Shown piece after piece: positions 44,448-53,850 of a DNA stretch of 57,764 bases. Under the pieces are notes generated by a model that was not told where the DNA came from, ran no database searches, and worked only from the letters and a program-made list of their open reading frames with translations. Position 1 is the first letter of the stretch, and every line of letters starts with the position of its first letter. Position numbers and translations under genes: made by a program. Source of the DNA: Paenibacillus sp. LHD-38 (GTDB lineage: Bacteria > Bacillota > Bacilli > Paenibacillales > Paenibacillaceae); contig NZ_JAVIFU010000045.1 in the NCBI RefSeq assembly GCF_031157315.1, positions 1-57,764 of the forward strand, read 5' to 3'.

Positions 44448-45611
44448 TTACGATAACTCGCTAATGGCAACCCAGCGGCGCTCCGCAATCGAACGGTCTA
44501 CCGCCTCCAGCACCTCTTGGCATTTCACGCCGTCTACAAAGTTCGGCACCGGCTGGCGGTCCTCGGCAAAGGCTTGCATTAGCTCATGCACTTCATGCGT
44601 AAACGTATGCTCGTAGCCAATCGTATGGCCTGCAGGCCACCAAGCATCCATGTATGCATGCGAAGGATCAGTCGCCAGCACGCGGCGGAAGCCCTGCACA
44701 TCCTCGGCATCGTCCGTAAAATAAACCTGAAGCTCATTCATTCGCTCAAAATCAAACTTGATGCTTCCTTTGCTGCCGTTTATTTCAAAGGCGTTCGTAC
44801 AGCGGTGGCCTGCCGCAAAGCGGGTTGCCTCAAAGCTGCCTAGCGCGCCATTTGCGAAGCGAGTCATGAAAATAGTCGCGTCATCAACGGTAACCTCGCC
44901 TTTTGGTCCGCCTTCACTGCCTTTGGCGCTGAGGCCCGTCATGGCGGAAGCAATCGGCCGCTCTTTAATAAACGTTTCGCTCATCCCAATAACCTCTTCA
45001 AACTCGCCTACAAGGAAGCGTGCCATATCGATAAGATGCGCGCCTAAGTCTCCATGGGAGCCTGAGCCCGCGATCTCTTTCTGAAGCCGCCAAACGAGCG
45101 GGAAGCTAGGGTCGATAATCCAATCCTGCAGAAACACGGCGCGGAAATGATAAATTTCGCCAATCCGGCCATCGGCTACAAGTTTTTTGGCAAGCTGGAC
45201 AGCAGGCGCAAACCGGTAGTTAAAGCCGACCATGTGTTTTACGCCAGCCTTCTCGGCCGCTTCCAGCATTTCACGGGAATCCTCCAGCGTCAGTGCCAGC
45301 GGCTTCTCGCAAAAGATATGCTTGCCCGCTTCTGCCGCAGCAAGCGCTATCGCCTTATGCGCATCGCTCGGCGCGTTGATATCTATCAGATCGATGTCAT
45401 CGCGTTTAACCAGCGCCTTCCAATCCGTCTCCGAGCTCTGCCAACCGAACTGCGCTCTTGCTTGCTCGAGCCCCTCCGGGTCACGTCCGCAAATGGCCGT
45501 CATTTCCGGTTTAACCGAATCCGGGAAAAACATCGGAAGCGCGCGGTAAGCATTACTGTGTGCTTTACCCATAAACTTGTAGCCAACCATGCCAACTCTT
45601 ACTTTATCCAT
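44448..45611 (-). CDS. Gfo/Idh/MocA-family oxidoreductase
   Basis: Second NAD(P)-dependent sugar oxidoreductase of the operon, 387 residues from the ATG at 45611 (AGAGGCGG upstream). The Rossmann start is VRVGMVGYKFMGKAHSNAYR, the EKP motif is in HIFCEKPLAL (about 92-101), and GSHGDLGAHLIDMARFLVG marks the second domain. First structural gene after lacI, 110 bases from it. Two paralogues side by side suggest successive oxidation and reduction of one substrate. Confidence 0.92.
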   Translation of the reverse strand: MDKVRVGMVGYKFMGKAHSNAYRALPMFFPDSVKPEMTAICGRDPEGLEQARAQFGWQSSETDWKALVKRDDIDLIDINAPSDAHKAIALAAAEAGKHIFCEKPLALTLEDSREMLEAAEKAGVKHMVGFNYRFAPAVQLAKKLVADGRIGEIYHFRAVFLQDWIIDPSFPLVWRLQKEIAGSGSHGDLGAHLIDMARFLVGEFEEVIGMSETFIKERPIASAMTGLSAKGSEGGPKGEVTVDDATIFMTRFANGALGSFEATRFAAGHRCTNAFEINGSKGSIKFDFERMNELQVYFTDDAEDVQGFRRVLATDPSHAYMDAWWPAGHTIGYEHTFTHEVHELMQAFAEDRQPVPNFVDGVKCQEVLEAVDRSIAERRWVAISELS

Positions 45612-45721
45612 AATAAAACCGCCTCTCTTAAGCGTAAACGGCCACCGCATCTATAAGTGTCATTGTCCGTTTCGCGATGGAAATAGGATGGAGCATAGGG
45701 ACTTCTATTTTCATGCTGCTC

Positions 45722-46750
45722 TTAAATGCTTGAAGTTTCTCTAATGACTAAGCTTACCGGCAGCAAATCCCGCAAAGATTTCTCCGTTTCTTTAGGCTGC
45801 TCCTGATCGAGCAGTCTCGCGGCGGCCAGCCTGCCCATCTCGTAAAATGGAACAGCTACGGTAGACAGCTGCGGGCTAATGATACGCGAACCGTCTGAAT
45901 CATCGTAGCCAACCAGCGAATAGTGCTGCTTTGCCTCAAGCCCCCGCTCCCGCAGCCCTTGCATCAGGCCGATCGCCATACGGTCATTGGCTGCAAATAC
46001 CGCATCCACCACGCCCGCGTTAATTTGTACCGCCAGCCGTTCAGCCAGCTCATACCCGCTCTTACGGCTGTAATTGCCTACATAAACCAGCTGCGGATCA
46101 AACGCTATTCCGGTATCCTTAAGCGCAGCCCTATAACCTTCAAGCCTGTCTGTACTATTTGAATATTGCATCGGACCATTGATGAATGCGATGCTGCGGC
46201 GGCCCTGCTCAAGCAAATGCCGAGCGGCATCCTTGCTGCCGGATACATGATCTGCGTCAACGGTCGTGTAAGCCGCCTCATCATACCGCTGATTCACAAG
46301 ACAGAAAGGAAAGCCGCCCTCTTTAAGCTCCGCCAAAGCGGTCCGCTCTTCCGGTACGTCTTGCGATCCGAGGACAATGCAGGCGTCAATCTTCTGTGTT
46401 CGAAAAAGCTTCGCGTAATCCCGCGCACCGTCCGGCTCTCTGAAAATAAGCAGCAGATCGTATCCGCAGCGCTTCGCCGTTTCACCGATTCCGCTTAAGA
46501 TTTCGGAGAAATAGTAGGTGGAGAATAAGTGAACCTTGGGTACGAATGGCAAAATGACACCAATATTGCCGCTTCTTCGCCTAGCGAATTGCTGCGCAAG
46601 CGCATTCGGCACATAACCCAGCTCTGCAGCAGCCTGCAATACTCGTTCACGCGTTTCCTCTTTCATTGGACCAACGTTGTTCAACACCCTTGATACGGTT
46701 GCCTCTGAGACACCAGCCAGCTTCGCTACTTCTTTCCTGCTAATGATCAA
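45722..46750 (-). CDS. LacI-family transcriptional regulator
   Basis: Sugar-responsive repressor, 342 residues. The helix-turn-helix is VAKLAGVSEATVSRVLNN (about 7-24), with the hinge helix PNALAQQFARRRSGNIGVI, and a periplasmic-binding-like effector domain follows. It probably controls itself and the downstream gfo-thuA-gfo genes; its own promoter carries an operator (46794-46807). The effector is unknown. Confidence 0.94.
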   Translation of the reverse strand: MIISRKEVAKLAGVSEATVSRVLNNVGPMKEETRERVLQAAAELGYVPNALAQQFARRRSGNIGVILPFVPKVHLFSTYYFSEILSGIGETAKRCGYDLLLIFREPDGARDYAKLFRTQKIDACIVLGSQDVPEERTALAELKEGGFPFCLVNQRYDEAAYTTVDADHVSGSKDAARHLLEQGRRSIAFINGPMQYSNSTDRLEGYRAALKDTGIAFDPQLVYVGNYSRKSGYELAERLAVQINAGVVDAVFAANDRMAIGLMQGLRERGLEAKQHYSLVGYDDSDGSRIISPQLSTVAVPFYEMGRLAAARLLDQEQPKETEKSLRDLLPVSLVIRETSSI

Positions 46751-46793
46751 TTGCCTCCTGAATAAAGCTTTTGTGCTGCATAATTAATTTCAA

Positions 46794-46807
46794 TGTACAC
46801 GCGTACA
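46794..46807 (-). promoter_or_regulatory. LacI-type operator at the promoter start site
   Basis: TGTACGCGTGTACA on the minus strand, near-palindromic with the central CG typical of LacI-family sites. It begins at the last base of the -10 box and covers the expected transcription start. Confidence 0.65.
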
Positions 46808-46835
46808 TTATGGCATGAAAACGTTTCATCGTCAA
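46807..46835 (-). promoter_or_regulatory. Sigma-A promoter of the lacI operon
   Basis: Minus strand TTGACG (46830-46835), 17-base spacer, CATAAT (46807-46812). The spacer contains ATGAAACGTTTTCAT, a cre-like palindrome one base short of the consensus spacing. Confidence 0.7.
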
Positions 46836-46877
46836 TCATCTTATCGATTCAATTTTTTCATGTCGAATGATGACAAC

Positions 46878-46923
46878 AAAAAAACGATTTAACCTGCTGA
46901 ACTCCGCAGGCCAAATCGTTTTT
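46878..46923 (-). terminator. Rho-independent terminator after the MurG-type gene
   Basis: On the minus strand ACGATTTGGCCTGC pairs with GCAGGTTAAATCGT (one mismatch) and TTTTTTTG follows. Confidence 0.88.
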
Positions 46924-46950
46924 ATAATCAAGTTTTACCTCGCTGATTCC

Positions 46951-48018
46951 CTACTTCTTGGCAATCTCATTGATCCACTCAAACACAGCTGCTAATGCAT
47001 TTGCTTCCTGGCTCATGTTCATACGTTCGATATACGCCGTTCGGTTATTGTGCAAGCGCTCTACGCTTTCCGCCAGCGTACTCGCTGTCAGGTTCTCTTC
47101 ATAAAGGATATCGGCGTAGCCAGATTTCTCGAAGGACTGCGCGTTTAAGATTTGATCGCCGCGGCTCTGCTCCTTCGTAAGCGGAATAAGCAGCATCGGC
47201 TTCTTCAACGACAAAAACTCGAAGATCGAATTGGATCCTGCACGCGAAATGACAAGATCGGTCATCGCCAGCACATCTGGCAATTGTTCGTTTACGTACT
47301 CGAACTGCTTATAGCCAGGCATCACAATTGAAGGATCCACTTGATTTTTGCCGCATAAATGTACGATTTGGAACTGCTTCGTTAGTCTCGTCAGAGCCTG
47401 CCTTACCGTCTGGTTGATTTTTCGCGCGCCGAGGCTCCCGCCCATAATCAGTATAACCGGCTTGTTTCTCGTAAACCCGGTGAACGCTCTGCCGCGGTCC
47501 GCATTGCCCTGCTTCACTTCCTCGCGAATGACTGCCCCGACATGCCGGCTTTTATCAGCCTTCAGCATGCCTCCCGTTTCGGGAAAGGTCGTGCATACAC
47601 CGGTTGAAAACGGAATCGAAATCCGGTTAGCCAGCCCCGGCGTTAAATCCGATTCATGGATGAGGAGAGGCACTTTGTTCAACCATGCTCCAAGGACAAC
47701 GGGCACGGATACGAAGCCGCCTTTAGAGAAAACCACGTTAGGTTTATTACGCTTAATAAGACGATAAGCCTGAAAAAGCCCCTTCACTACCTTGAATGGA
47801 TCTTTAATGTTTTGAATATCGATGTACCTTCTCAGCTTCCCTGTCGAAATCGGAAAATATTTGACCTGCGGAATCGTTGCAATAAGCTGCCTTTCAATTC
47901 CGCTCTCCGAACCGATATATTGGACAGACCAGCCCTCTTCTAAAAACCGTGGGATCAAGGCCAAATTTACGGTAACGTGTCCGGCTGAGCCTCCTCCGGT
48001 GAACATGATTGTTTTCAT
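46951..48018 (-). CDS. murG: MurG-type UDP-GlcNAc glycosyltransferase
   Basis: Peripheral membrane enzyme of GT28, 355 residues, predicted to add GlcNAc to lipid I. The donor and acceptor loops are visible: GGGSAGHVTVNLAL (8-21), FSKGGFVSVPVVLGAW (about 98-113), MGGSLGARKINQ and SRAGSNSIFEFLSLKKP (about 255-272). It stands alone, not in a division-wall cluster, and runs with no wall gene beside it. Some Bacillales carry a second MurG of this form; it could be that copy. Confidence 0.85.
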   Translation of the reverse strand: MKTIMFTGGGSAGHVTVNLALIPRFLEEGWSVQYIGSESGIERQLIATIPQVKYFPISTGKLRRYIDIQNIKDPFKVVKGLFQAYRLIKRNKPNVVFSKGGFVSVPVVLGAWLNKVPLLIHESDLTPGLANRISIPFSTGVCTTFPETGGMLKADKSRHVGAVIREEVKQGNADRGRAFTGFTRNKPVILIMGGSLGARKINQTVRQALTRLTKQFQIVHLCGKNQVDPSIVMPGYKQFEYVNEQLPDVLAMTDLVISRAGSNSIFEFLSLKKPMLLIPLTKEQSRGDQILNAQSFEKSGYADILYEENLTASTLAESVERLHNNRTAYIERMNMSQEANALAAVFEWINEIAKK

Positions 48019-48110
48019 GAATGACTAGCCACCTATCGTTTTTTATCCATTTATTATACGGGTAAACCTGTTTTTTAGCACTGAAAATCATGCCGCCCGA
48101 ACGCATAAGC

Positions 48111-48159
48111 AAAAGCATCCCCAGCCGCCTGCGCTGCTGCGAGGGTGGCCGGGGATGCT
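48111..48159 (-). terminator. Hairpin terminator after prfC
   Basis: AGCATCCCC (48114-48122) pairs with GGGGATGCT (48151-48159), with a further GC-rich stem inside; on the minus strand TTTTGCTTATG follows. Confidence 0.75.
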
Positions 48160-48183
48160 GTCAGCTTGCTTATATCCGTGCGC

Positions 48184-49770
48184 TTAAGGCGCGGTTTCCA
48201 AAAACTTAGACGTTGGATTTTTGTCTATTGCCGTACGCATCGCATATTCATTCTCAAACAAGACGACATAGTTGCCTTTCTTGTCCTTCACGAGCGTCGT
48301 ATTAATACGGAATTTACCTGGATCGATATTGTCATCGACGATCCAGCGCGCAAATTGGAACTGCATCCGATGCAGCTGGATATCCACGCCGTACTCCGCT
48401 TTCATCCGGTGCTCGAATACCTCGAACTGCAAATGACCGACTACGCCGAGAATCGTTTCGTCGAAGTTGCCCGTGGAATGAAACACCTGAATGGTGCCCT
48501 CTTCCGTCAGCTGGTCGATACCCTTCTGGTACTGCTTATGCTTAAGCGCGTTTTTAACCGTTACTTTCGCGAAAATTTCCGGTGAGAACGTCGGAAGCTC
48601 ATCGAACACAACTTCGCCGCCCTGCGATAAGGAATCACCGATTCGGAAAATGCCCGGATCAAACAATCCGATAATGTCGCCAGGATAAGCCGTATCGACA
48701 ATATCGCGGTCCTGCGCTAGAAATTGCTGCGGCTGAGCCAGCTTGATATCTTTTCCGTTGCGCACATGACGAACGCTCATGCCTCTTTCGAATTTGCCGG
48801 AACAAATCCGAAGGAAAGCGATACGGTCGCGATGCGCCGGGTTCATATTCGCTTGAATCTTGAACACATAACCGGTGAACTTCTCATTTGTCGGTTCAAC
48901 CTGCCCTGTCGTACTGTTGCGCGGTGTTGGCTTAGGCGCCAACTGCAGGAAGTTCTCCAGAAACGTTTGAACACCAAAATTGTTAACAGCGCTTCCGAAG
49001 AAGAGAGGTGTCAGCTCGCCGGCTTGCACTTTCTCGAAATCAAATTGGTCGCCCGCAACATCAAGCAGCTCTAGATCACCGATCAGTTGATCGGTCAAAT
49101 AATCGCCTGCCATCTCGCGGATAACCGGATCGTTATAGTCGCTTACAGGACGAACTTCAATCGTGGAGTGGTCATTGCCTTGGAACAGCTCGACCTGCGT
49201 TTTCATACGGTCATAAACGCCGCATAGCTCGCGGCCCATACCGATTGGCCAGTTCATAGGCACTGCGCGTATTCCAAGAACCCGCTCCAGCTCCTCCATG
49301 AGTTCAAACGGACTTTGACCTTCACGGTCCAGCTTATTGATAAAAGTAAAAATCGGAATGCCGCGTTTGCGGCAAACCTGGAACAGCTTGATCGTCTGCG
49401 CTTCCACACCTTTGGCAACGTCAATAAGCATGACGGCGCTGTCGGCTGCAGTTAGCGTACGATATGTGTCTTCACTGAAATCTTGGTGACCAGGCGTATC
49501 GAGAATGTTGACACGGTGTCCCAAATAATCGAACTGCATAACGCTGGACGTTACCGAAATCCCCCGCTGCTTCTCGATTTCCATCCAGTCGGATGTGGCG
49601 TGACGGCTCGCTTTTCGCGCCTTAACTGACCCTGCAAGCCGAATGGCTCCTCCGAATAGGAGGAGCTTCTCAGTCAGGGTTGTTTTCCCTGCATCAGGGT
49701 GAGAAATAATCGCGAACGTACGGCGCTTTTCTACTTCCTGTTTAATTTCTTGGCTTAACGTTTGGCTCAT
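48184..49770 (-). CDS. prfC: Peptide chain release factor 3
   Basis: GTPase that recycles RF1/RF2 from the ribosome after termination, 528 residues. The G domain has SHPDAGKTTLTEKL (P loop), RGISVTSSV (switch I), DTPGHQDF and NKLDREG; translation-factor domains II and III follow. Length fits RF3. The ATG at 49770 has AAGGGAAGGC upstream. It is 38 bases after the zwf stop, in the same direction. Confidence 0.95.
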   Translation of the reverse strand: MSQTLSQEIKQEVEKRRTFAIISHPDAGKTTLTEKLLLFGGAIRLAGSVKARKASRHATSDWMEIEKQRGISVTSSVMQFDYLGHRVNILDTPGHQDFSEDTYRTLTAADSAVMLIDVAKGVEAQTIKLFQVCRKRGIPIFTFINKLDREGQSPFELMEELERVLGIRAVPMNWPIGMGRELCGVYDRMKTQVELFQGNDHSTIEVRPVSDYNDPVIREMAGDYLTDQLIGDLELLDVAGDQFDFEKVQAGELTPLFFGSAVNNFGVQTFLENFLQLAPKPTPRNSTTGQVEPTNEKFTGYVFKIQANMNPAHRDRIAFLRICSGKFERGMSVRHVRNGKDIKLAQPQQFLAQDRDIVDTAYPGDIIGLFDPGIFRIGDSLSQGGEVVFDELPTFSPEIFAKVTVKNALKHKQYQKGIDQLTEEGTIQVFHSTGNFDETILGVVGHLQFEVFEHRMKAEYGVDIQLHRMQFQFARWIVDDNIDPGKFRINTTLVKDKKGNYVVLFENEYAMRTAIDKNPTSKFLETAP

Positions 49771-49808
49771 GCTTGCCTTCCCTTCATTACGTAAGGTAAT
49801 CTCAGCGA

Positions 49809-51365
49809 TTATTTACCGCTGTTCGATACCCAAATGACGTTATCTTCCTCTTGGCCGTTAACCGGCCACCAATGGAAGCCATCTTCTCCAAGCAGCTGAT
49901 TCGCTGCGTCCGGACCCCATGATCCAGCAGGATAAAGCTTCAAATCGCTTTTCTCTTCACGCCAAGCTTGTGCAATGCGGTCAACGAACGCCCATGCCTG
50001 GGAAACCTCGTCCCAACGCGTGAAGTAAGTAGAATCGCCGCGTGCCGCATCATGAATAAGGCGCTCGTAAGCTTCAGGCGTATTCAAGCCAATCTGACAG
50101 CTTTGGCAGAACTCCATCGCTACCGGCTGAACGGAATTGTTCTCGCCCGGCGTTTTTGCATTTACTTTAATATATATGCCCTCAAGCGGATTTACGCGAA
50201 TGACGAGCAGGTTAGGAGCCAGATCGTGACGCTGCGCGAACAAGACGTTCTGCGGCATCGATTTAAATTCAATCACGACCTCAGTCGTTTTTACCGGTAG
50301 ACGTTTGCCTGTTCGAATATAGAAAGGCACGCCCGCCCAGCGGAAGTTATCGACGAAAACTTTTGCGGCAAAGTAGGTTTCCGTCGTAGAATCTTCACCA
50401 ACCGAATCCTCTTGGCGGTAGCCAGGAAGCTCCTTGCCGTGATGGCTGCCTTCACTGTATTGAGCGCGAACCACATTCGAGCGAACCTCATCGCTTGAGG
50501 AGTAGTTGCGAAGCGAACGAAGCACCTTAACCTTCTCGTCACGAATGTCCTCGCCGTGCAAACGGCTTGGCGGCTCCATTGCAATCATCGTCAGCATTTG
50601 CAGCATATGGTTTTGACCCATATCGCGCAAAGCGCCCGATTTATCATAATAGCCTCCGCGATCCTCTACGCCAACCGTTTCGGACAGCGTGATTTGAACA
50701 TTCGCAATATGGTTATTATTCCACAATGGCTCAAAAAATGCGTTGGCAAAACGAATAACTTGAATGTTTTGCACCATTTCTTTACCAAGATAATGATCGA
50801 TCCGGTAAATTTCTTCTTCTTTGAACACTTGGTTGATTTGCTCGTTCAGCTTCTGTGCTGACGGCAGATCGTAGCCGAATGGCTTCTCGATTACGACGCG
50901 ATGCCAGCCGTTTGACTCCAGCAAACCGCCGTCGCGAAGATTGAAGGATACCGGCCCGAACAGGGACGGCGCAAGAGCCAAATAAAATAAACGGTTGCCC
51001 GGGATATCGAACTTGGCATCCAATTGCTCCGATAACTTGCTAAGCTCGCGGAAGCCTTCCACATCGTTAATATCAAGCGACATGTATACGAAATGCTCTG
51101 CAAAACGATTCCAAAGTTCGGCATCGTCCGCTTTGTAACGACAAAATTCAACGATCGATTCGTACAGGTCAGCACGGAATTGCTCATTCGTCCGCGGACG
51201 TCTAGCTAGACCAACAACGGCAAAGTTTTCCGAAAGCTTGCCTTCTTTATATAAACTGAAAAGGGCTGGAAATAGCTTACGCCGAGCCAAATCGCCCGTT
51301 GCTCCGAACAGGTAATACACTGCGCCCTCAGCGGAGACGGATTCAAGGTTATTAGTATATGTCAT
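49809..51365 (-). CDS. zwf: Glucose-6-phosphate 1-dehydrogenase
   Basis: Oxidises glucose 6-phosphate to 6-phosphogluconolactone with NADP, first step of the pentose phosphate pathway, about 518 residues. The Rossmann loop is FGATGDLARRKLFPALF and the active-site signature RIDHYLGKEMVQN (about 185-197). The ATG at 51365 (GAGGCAA upstream) is chosen; an ATG three codons earlier is equally possible. Precedes prfC on the same strand. Confidence 0.95.
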   Translation of the reverse strand: MTYTNNLESVSAEGAVYYLFGATGDLARRKLFPALFSLYKEGKLSENFAVVGLARRPRTNEQFRADLYESIVEFCRYKADDAELWNRFAEHFVYMSLDINDVEGFRELSKLSEQLDAKFDIPGNRLFYLALAPSLFGPVSFNLRDGGLLESNGWHRVVIEKPFGYDLPSAQKLNEQINQVFKEEEIYRIDHYLGKEMVQNIQVIRFANAFFEPLWNNNHIANVQITLSETVGVEDRGGYYDKSGALRDMGQNHMLQMLTMIAMEPPSRLHGEDIRDEKVKVLRSLRNYSSSDEVRSNVVRAQYSEGSHHGKELPGYRQEDSVGEDSTTETYFAAKVFVDNFRWAGVPFYIRTGKRLPVKTTEVVIEFKSMPQNVLFAQRHDLAPNLLVIRVNPLEGIYIKVNAKTPGENNSVQPVAMEFCQSCQIGLNTPEAYERLIHDAARGDSTYFTRWDEVSQAWAFVDRIAQAWREEKSDLKLYPAGSWGPDAANQLLGEDGFHWWPVNGQEEDNVIWVSNSGK

Positions 51366-51504
51366 TTGCCTCATTCTTTCCCTATGTATTTTTATACGGT
51401 TCACATGATATGTAGTTTAGCATATCCAACTACAATTCGCTATTCAACTGTTCATAAAAAATACTGATAAGATACGTTACTTATTCTAATCAGAACAGGT
51501 ATTT

Positions 51505-52338
51505 TCAGGGGTTTTCTCCATTGAAAACGCTGTATTCTCCTGTAATTACAGGTATTCCGATCGTTAATGCGGTATTTTCACTATTTGTCTCTTTGTGTAA
51601 TGCTGCTTGTAAATTTGCAGATCTACCGTTTTCGACAGCAATCGCCATTTGCAGCATGCGTGTATAAAACGTTTCGCTAATCGTTCCTGCATCCTCATAA
51701 CGATCCACAGATTTCGCATCCGTTAGCCGTTTCAAATGCTGCAGGGTCTGATTTTGCTTGGTATACCCTTGAACCTTCATGCTGCTGGTAAAGGCCGGGG
51801 AGATTTGAGCAAGCTTAGCAGAAATATCCGCTGTCGCATCCATAAGTGTGTTTTTTTCAATCAGTGTCGAAAGCGTAGTATCCAACAAAATCATGAGCTG
51901 CTCGCTTTGATCGTCACCCTGTACAAGATTTATCGATAGGCTTCCTCCGTACTTGGTAATCATGCCTGATACGGTTTTCCCTTCATTTTGTACAACCTTG
52001 CCGATTGCCTTGCCCTCCGCCTCTGTGAAGAACTGCAGTACCAGCCCATTCATTGTACCCGCCTTGCCCGTCACGTTCCATCTGATTGCCCAGTCCCCCA
52101 CCTCTGATCCTCCTTTAAGCTCATCATCGCTCCATGTCCACAGCGCTTGTAAATCATGCTGCAGCTGCTGCTCTGCCGTGGTAGTCTCACGCGGCGCCCG
52201 ATCAGCCTGCCACATCGCCCATACAGCGCATACCGAAATCACTAACAGAGCAAGAAGAATTCCCGCCTTCGTTCGTTTCGCGCGCTGCTTTGCCGACATA
52301 CGGTGGCGGATTGGCATTGTCTTATTCGGAATGTACAT
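51505..52338 (-). CDS. YwmB-family protein, membrane anchored
   Basis: A 277-residue protein with one N-terminal membrane segment (AGILLALLVISVCAVWAMW, about residues 23-41) and an extracytoplasmic domain. The overall layout recalls the YwmB/TATA-box-binding-like family of Bacillales, whose function is unknown. The ATG at 52338 is chosen because GGACAGGAGCGAAAATC precedes it. The family call rests on general layout and is moderate. Confidence 0.6.
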   Translation of the reverse strand: MYIPNKTMPIRHRMSAKQRAKRTKAGILLALLVISVCAVWAMWQADRAPRETTTAEQQLQHDLQALWTWSDDELKGGSEVGDWAIRWNVTGKAGTMNGLVLQFFTEAEGKAIGKVVQNEGKTVSGMITKYGGSLSINLVQGDDQSEQLMILLDTTLSTLIEKNTLMDATADISAKLAQISPAFTSSMKVQGYTKQNQTLQHLKRLTDAKSVDRYEDAGTISETFYTRMLQMAIAVENGRSANLQAALHKETNSENTALTIGIPVITGEYSVFNGENP

Positions 52339-52441
52339 GATTTTCGCTCCTGTCCTTACGGAATGGGTAAACATCCATACACGTTTGCCTGTAGGTGAAT
52401 ACACTGGTTGCAGGAATGATAAATGGAGGTGTCATCAGCGA

Positions 52442-52810
52442 ATGGAACCTATTTTTCCATTACATGAGGAAGTCGTTAGCCGTTATTGCGGGTATCCTGT
52501 GTGTGTCGTTATGAATGACGGTTCACGCCATGTAGGCATACTTAGCTCCTGCGGCGGGGGTAAAGTGCTGCTGAACGCAGATGCGGGCGGTATTGAAGCA
52601 AATGTGACGCAAGTGCAGACAACGGTTTCAAAAAAGAAAAAAGGCGTTAAAGGTAAAACAGAGCTGCAGCATAAATCTGCTGCGCCGCAAGCGCAAACAC
52701 AGGCCTACCCTTATGATCCTTATTATTATGGACCGCAGCCGTACTATCCTTGGGGTGCGGCGCTGGCACTTGATTTTGCGCTTATCGCTTTTCTGTTCTT
52801 ATTACTGTAA
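52442..52810 (+). CDS. Hypothetical protein with C-terminal hydrophobic tail
   Basis: A 122-residue protein. The N-terminal part (RHVGILSSCGGGKVLLNA) suggests a small beta-barrel of LSm type; the middle is Lys/Gln/Ala-rich, and a Tyr/Pro-rich stretch (YPYDPYYYGPQPYYPWG) leads into a hydrophobic C-terminal segment (ALALDFALIAFLFLLL). GGAGGTG lies 11 bases before the ATG. Such Tyr/Pro-rich proteins are common in Paenibacillus and sometimes sit on the spore surface, but nothing here proves that. Confidence 0.7.
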   Translation: MEPIFPLHEEVVSRYCGYPVCVVMNDGSRHVGILSSCGGGKVLLNADAGGIEANVTQVQTTVSKKKKGVKGKTELQHKSAAPQAQTQAYPYDPYYYGPQPYYPWGAALALDFALIAFLFLLL

Positions 52811-52815
52811 ACGGC

Positions 52816-52853
52816 AAAGCGGCGGACTCTGCGGAGCGGAGCAGCGCCGCTTT
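52816..52853 (+). terminator. GC-rich hairpin after the hypothetical gene
   Basis: Perfect AAAGCGGCG / CGCCGCTTT stem with a 20-base loop, followed by TTTCCCTAAA. The T run is weak. Confidence 0.5.
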
Positions 52854-52951
52854 CCCTAAAAATAGGTTGTCTCAATGACAGTTTTCGCCAGCCTTCTCGG
52901 GCATGGCATAGTATGCTATCGCTGTATTCCTCATTCAAATTAGAAAGGAGA

Positions 52952-53644
52952 ATGCTTACGAGCTCATATATCCGTTCCATTCGGAGCATCGAACGAACAA
53001 ATGCATATGTCCCTGTACAAGCTGTTACTCCTTATGCCTATTATCCTTATCGCGATGGAGAGCCTCAGCAGGCTCCCGACCATGAACATGATTGGAACCG
53101 TATCTATCATCAAGCAGCGAGCAGTGCGGCGTCCTGGCTGCAAATGACACGCGATGCCCAAAATCGTTTGGATCAGCTAATGAGCAAGCTCGGCAATGAA
53201 TTGAACAATGATCTGCCTATAACTGAGAGCCTGCATAGTCTAACGAACCTGCTCAATCAGCTGGAAACCCATTATAAGCAGCGGGCCGACAATCTAATCC
53301 CCGAGCTCTGGTCGAGCATTGAGCTTGCCCTGCGCCATCCTGCCGCCATAGAGCTGGGCTTGTCCCGCAGCGCCAGCAGCGGGCAATGGACCCTGAATGA
53401 TGCCGTATCCGAAGAAGCAGCTTCCGCTGCACCAAGCTCTGAACGGATGAAACGGCATTTGCTAGGCACCAGCGGTTTGCTGAATGACCTGAAAGTGGCT
53501 TTAGCCTTCACAGAGCAGCAAAAACCAGTTCAACTGCTTCAGTCCCACTTTACGTCGACTCTTCCTTACGGCGCTTATTTCAACTCCATTCAAAGCTACT
53601 CGCCGATACCCTATGCCGGTTTAATCATTAATCAGTACATATAA
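52952..53644 (+). CDS. Hypothetical protein
   Basis: A soluble, mostly helical protein of about 230 residues with no signal peptide or known motif. The N-terminal part is Tyr/Pro-rich (YVPVQAVTPYAYYPYRDGEP), which recalls the neighbour at 52442; the centre is a long helical region (LNNDLPITESLHSLTNLLNQ). An AAAGGAG site lies next to the ATG at 52952, closer than usual, so the true start may differ. The same strand and neighbour suggest shared expression. Confidence 0.65.
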   Translation: MLTSSYIRSIRSIERTNAYVPVQAVTPYAYYPYRDGEPQQAPDHEHDWNRIYHQAASSAASWLQMTRDAQNRLDQLMSKLGNELNNDLPITESLHSLTNLLNQLETHYKQRADNLIPELWSSIELALRHPAAIELGLSRSASSGQWTLNDAVSEEAASAAPSSERMKRHLLGTSGLLNDLKVALAFTEQQKPVQLLQSHFTSTLPYGAYFNSIQSYSPIPYAGLIINQYI

Positions 53645-53662
53645 CCTTTAGCAATCCACATA

Positions 53663-53703
53663 AAAAACGCCCTCTATCCTGTATGACTTGCAGGACAGAG
53701 GGC
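53663..53703 (-). terminator. Rho-independent terminator after moeA
   Basis: GCCCTCT-A-TCCTG pairs with CAGGA-C-AGAGGGC (53669-53681 with 53691-53703); on the minus strand TTTTTTA follows. It probably also serves the convergent gene on the plus strand. Confidence 0.75.
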
Positions 53704-53850
53704 TCTATCCTTCTAACGATAGATGATTCTAAGACTCTGAGAGATATTCAATTATGTTTGAAGCAGGTGTTATGAGTTATATTCGCTTTCCGCGCCGCTA
53801 TATCCTGCCATTAAAGTTTATTTTTTCCTAATAAAAATTCAATTCCATTA

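Noticed and set aside
51953..52441. N-terminal extension of the plus-strand gene at 52442
   Set aside because: The first 163 codons of the open frame are antisense to the YwmB-family gene; a good ribosome site and ATG occur at 52442.
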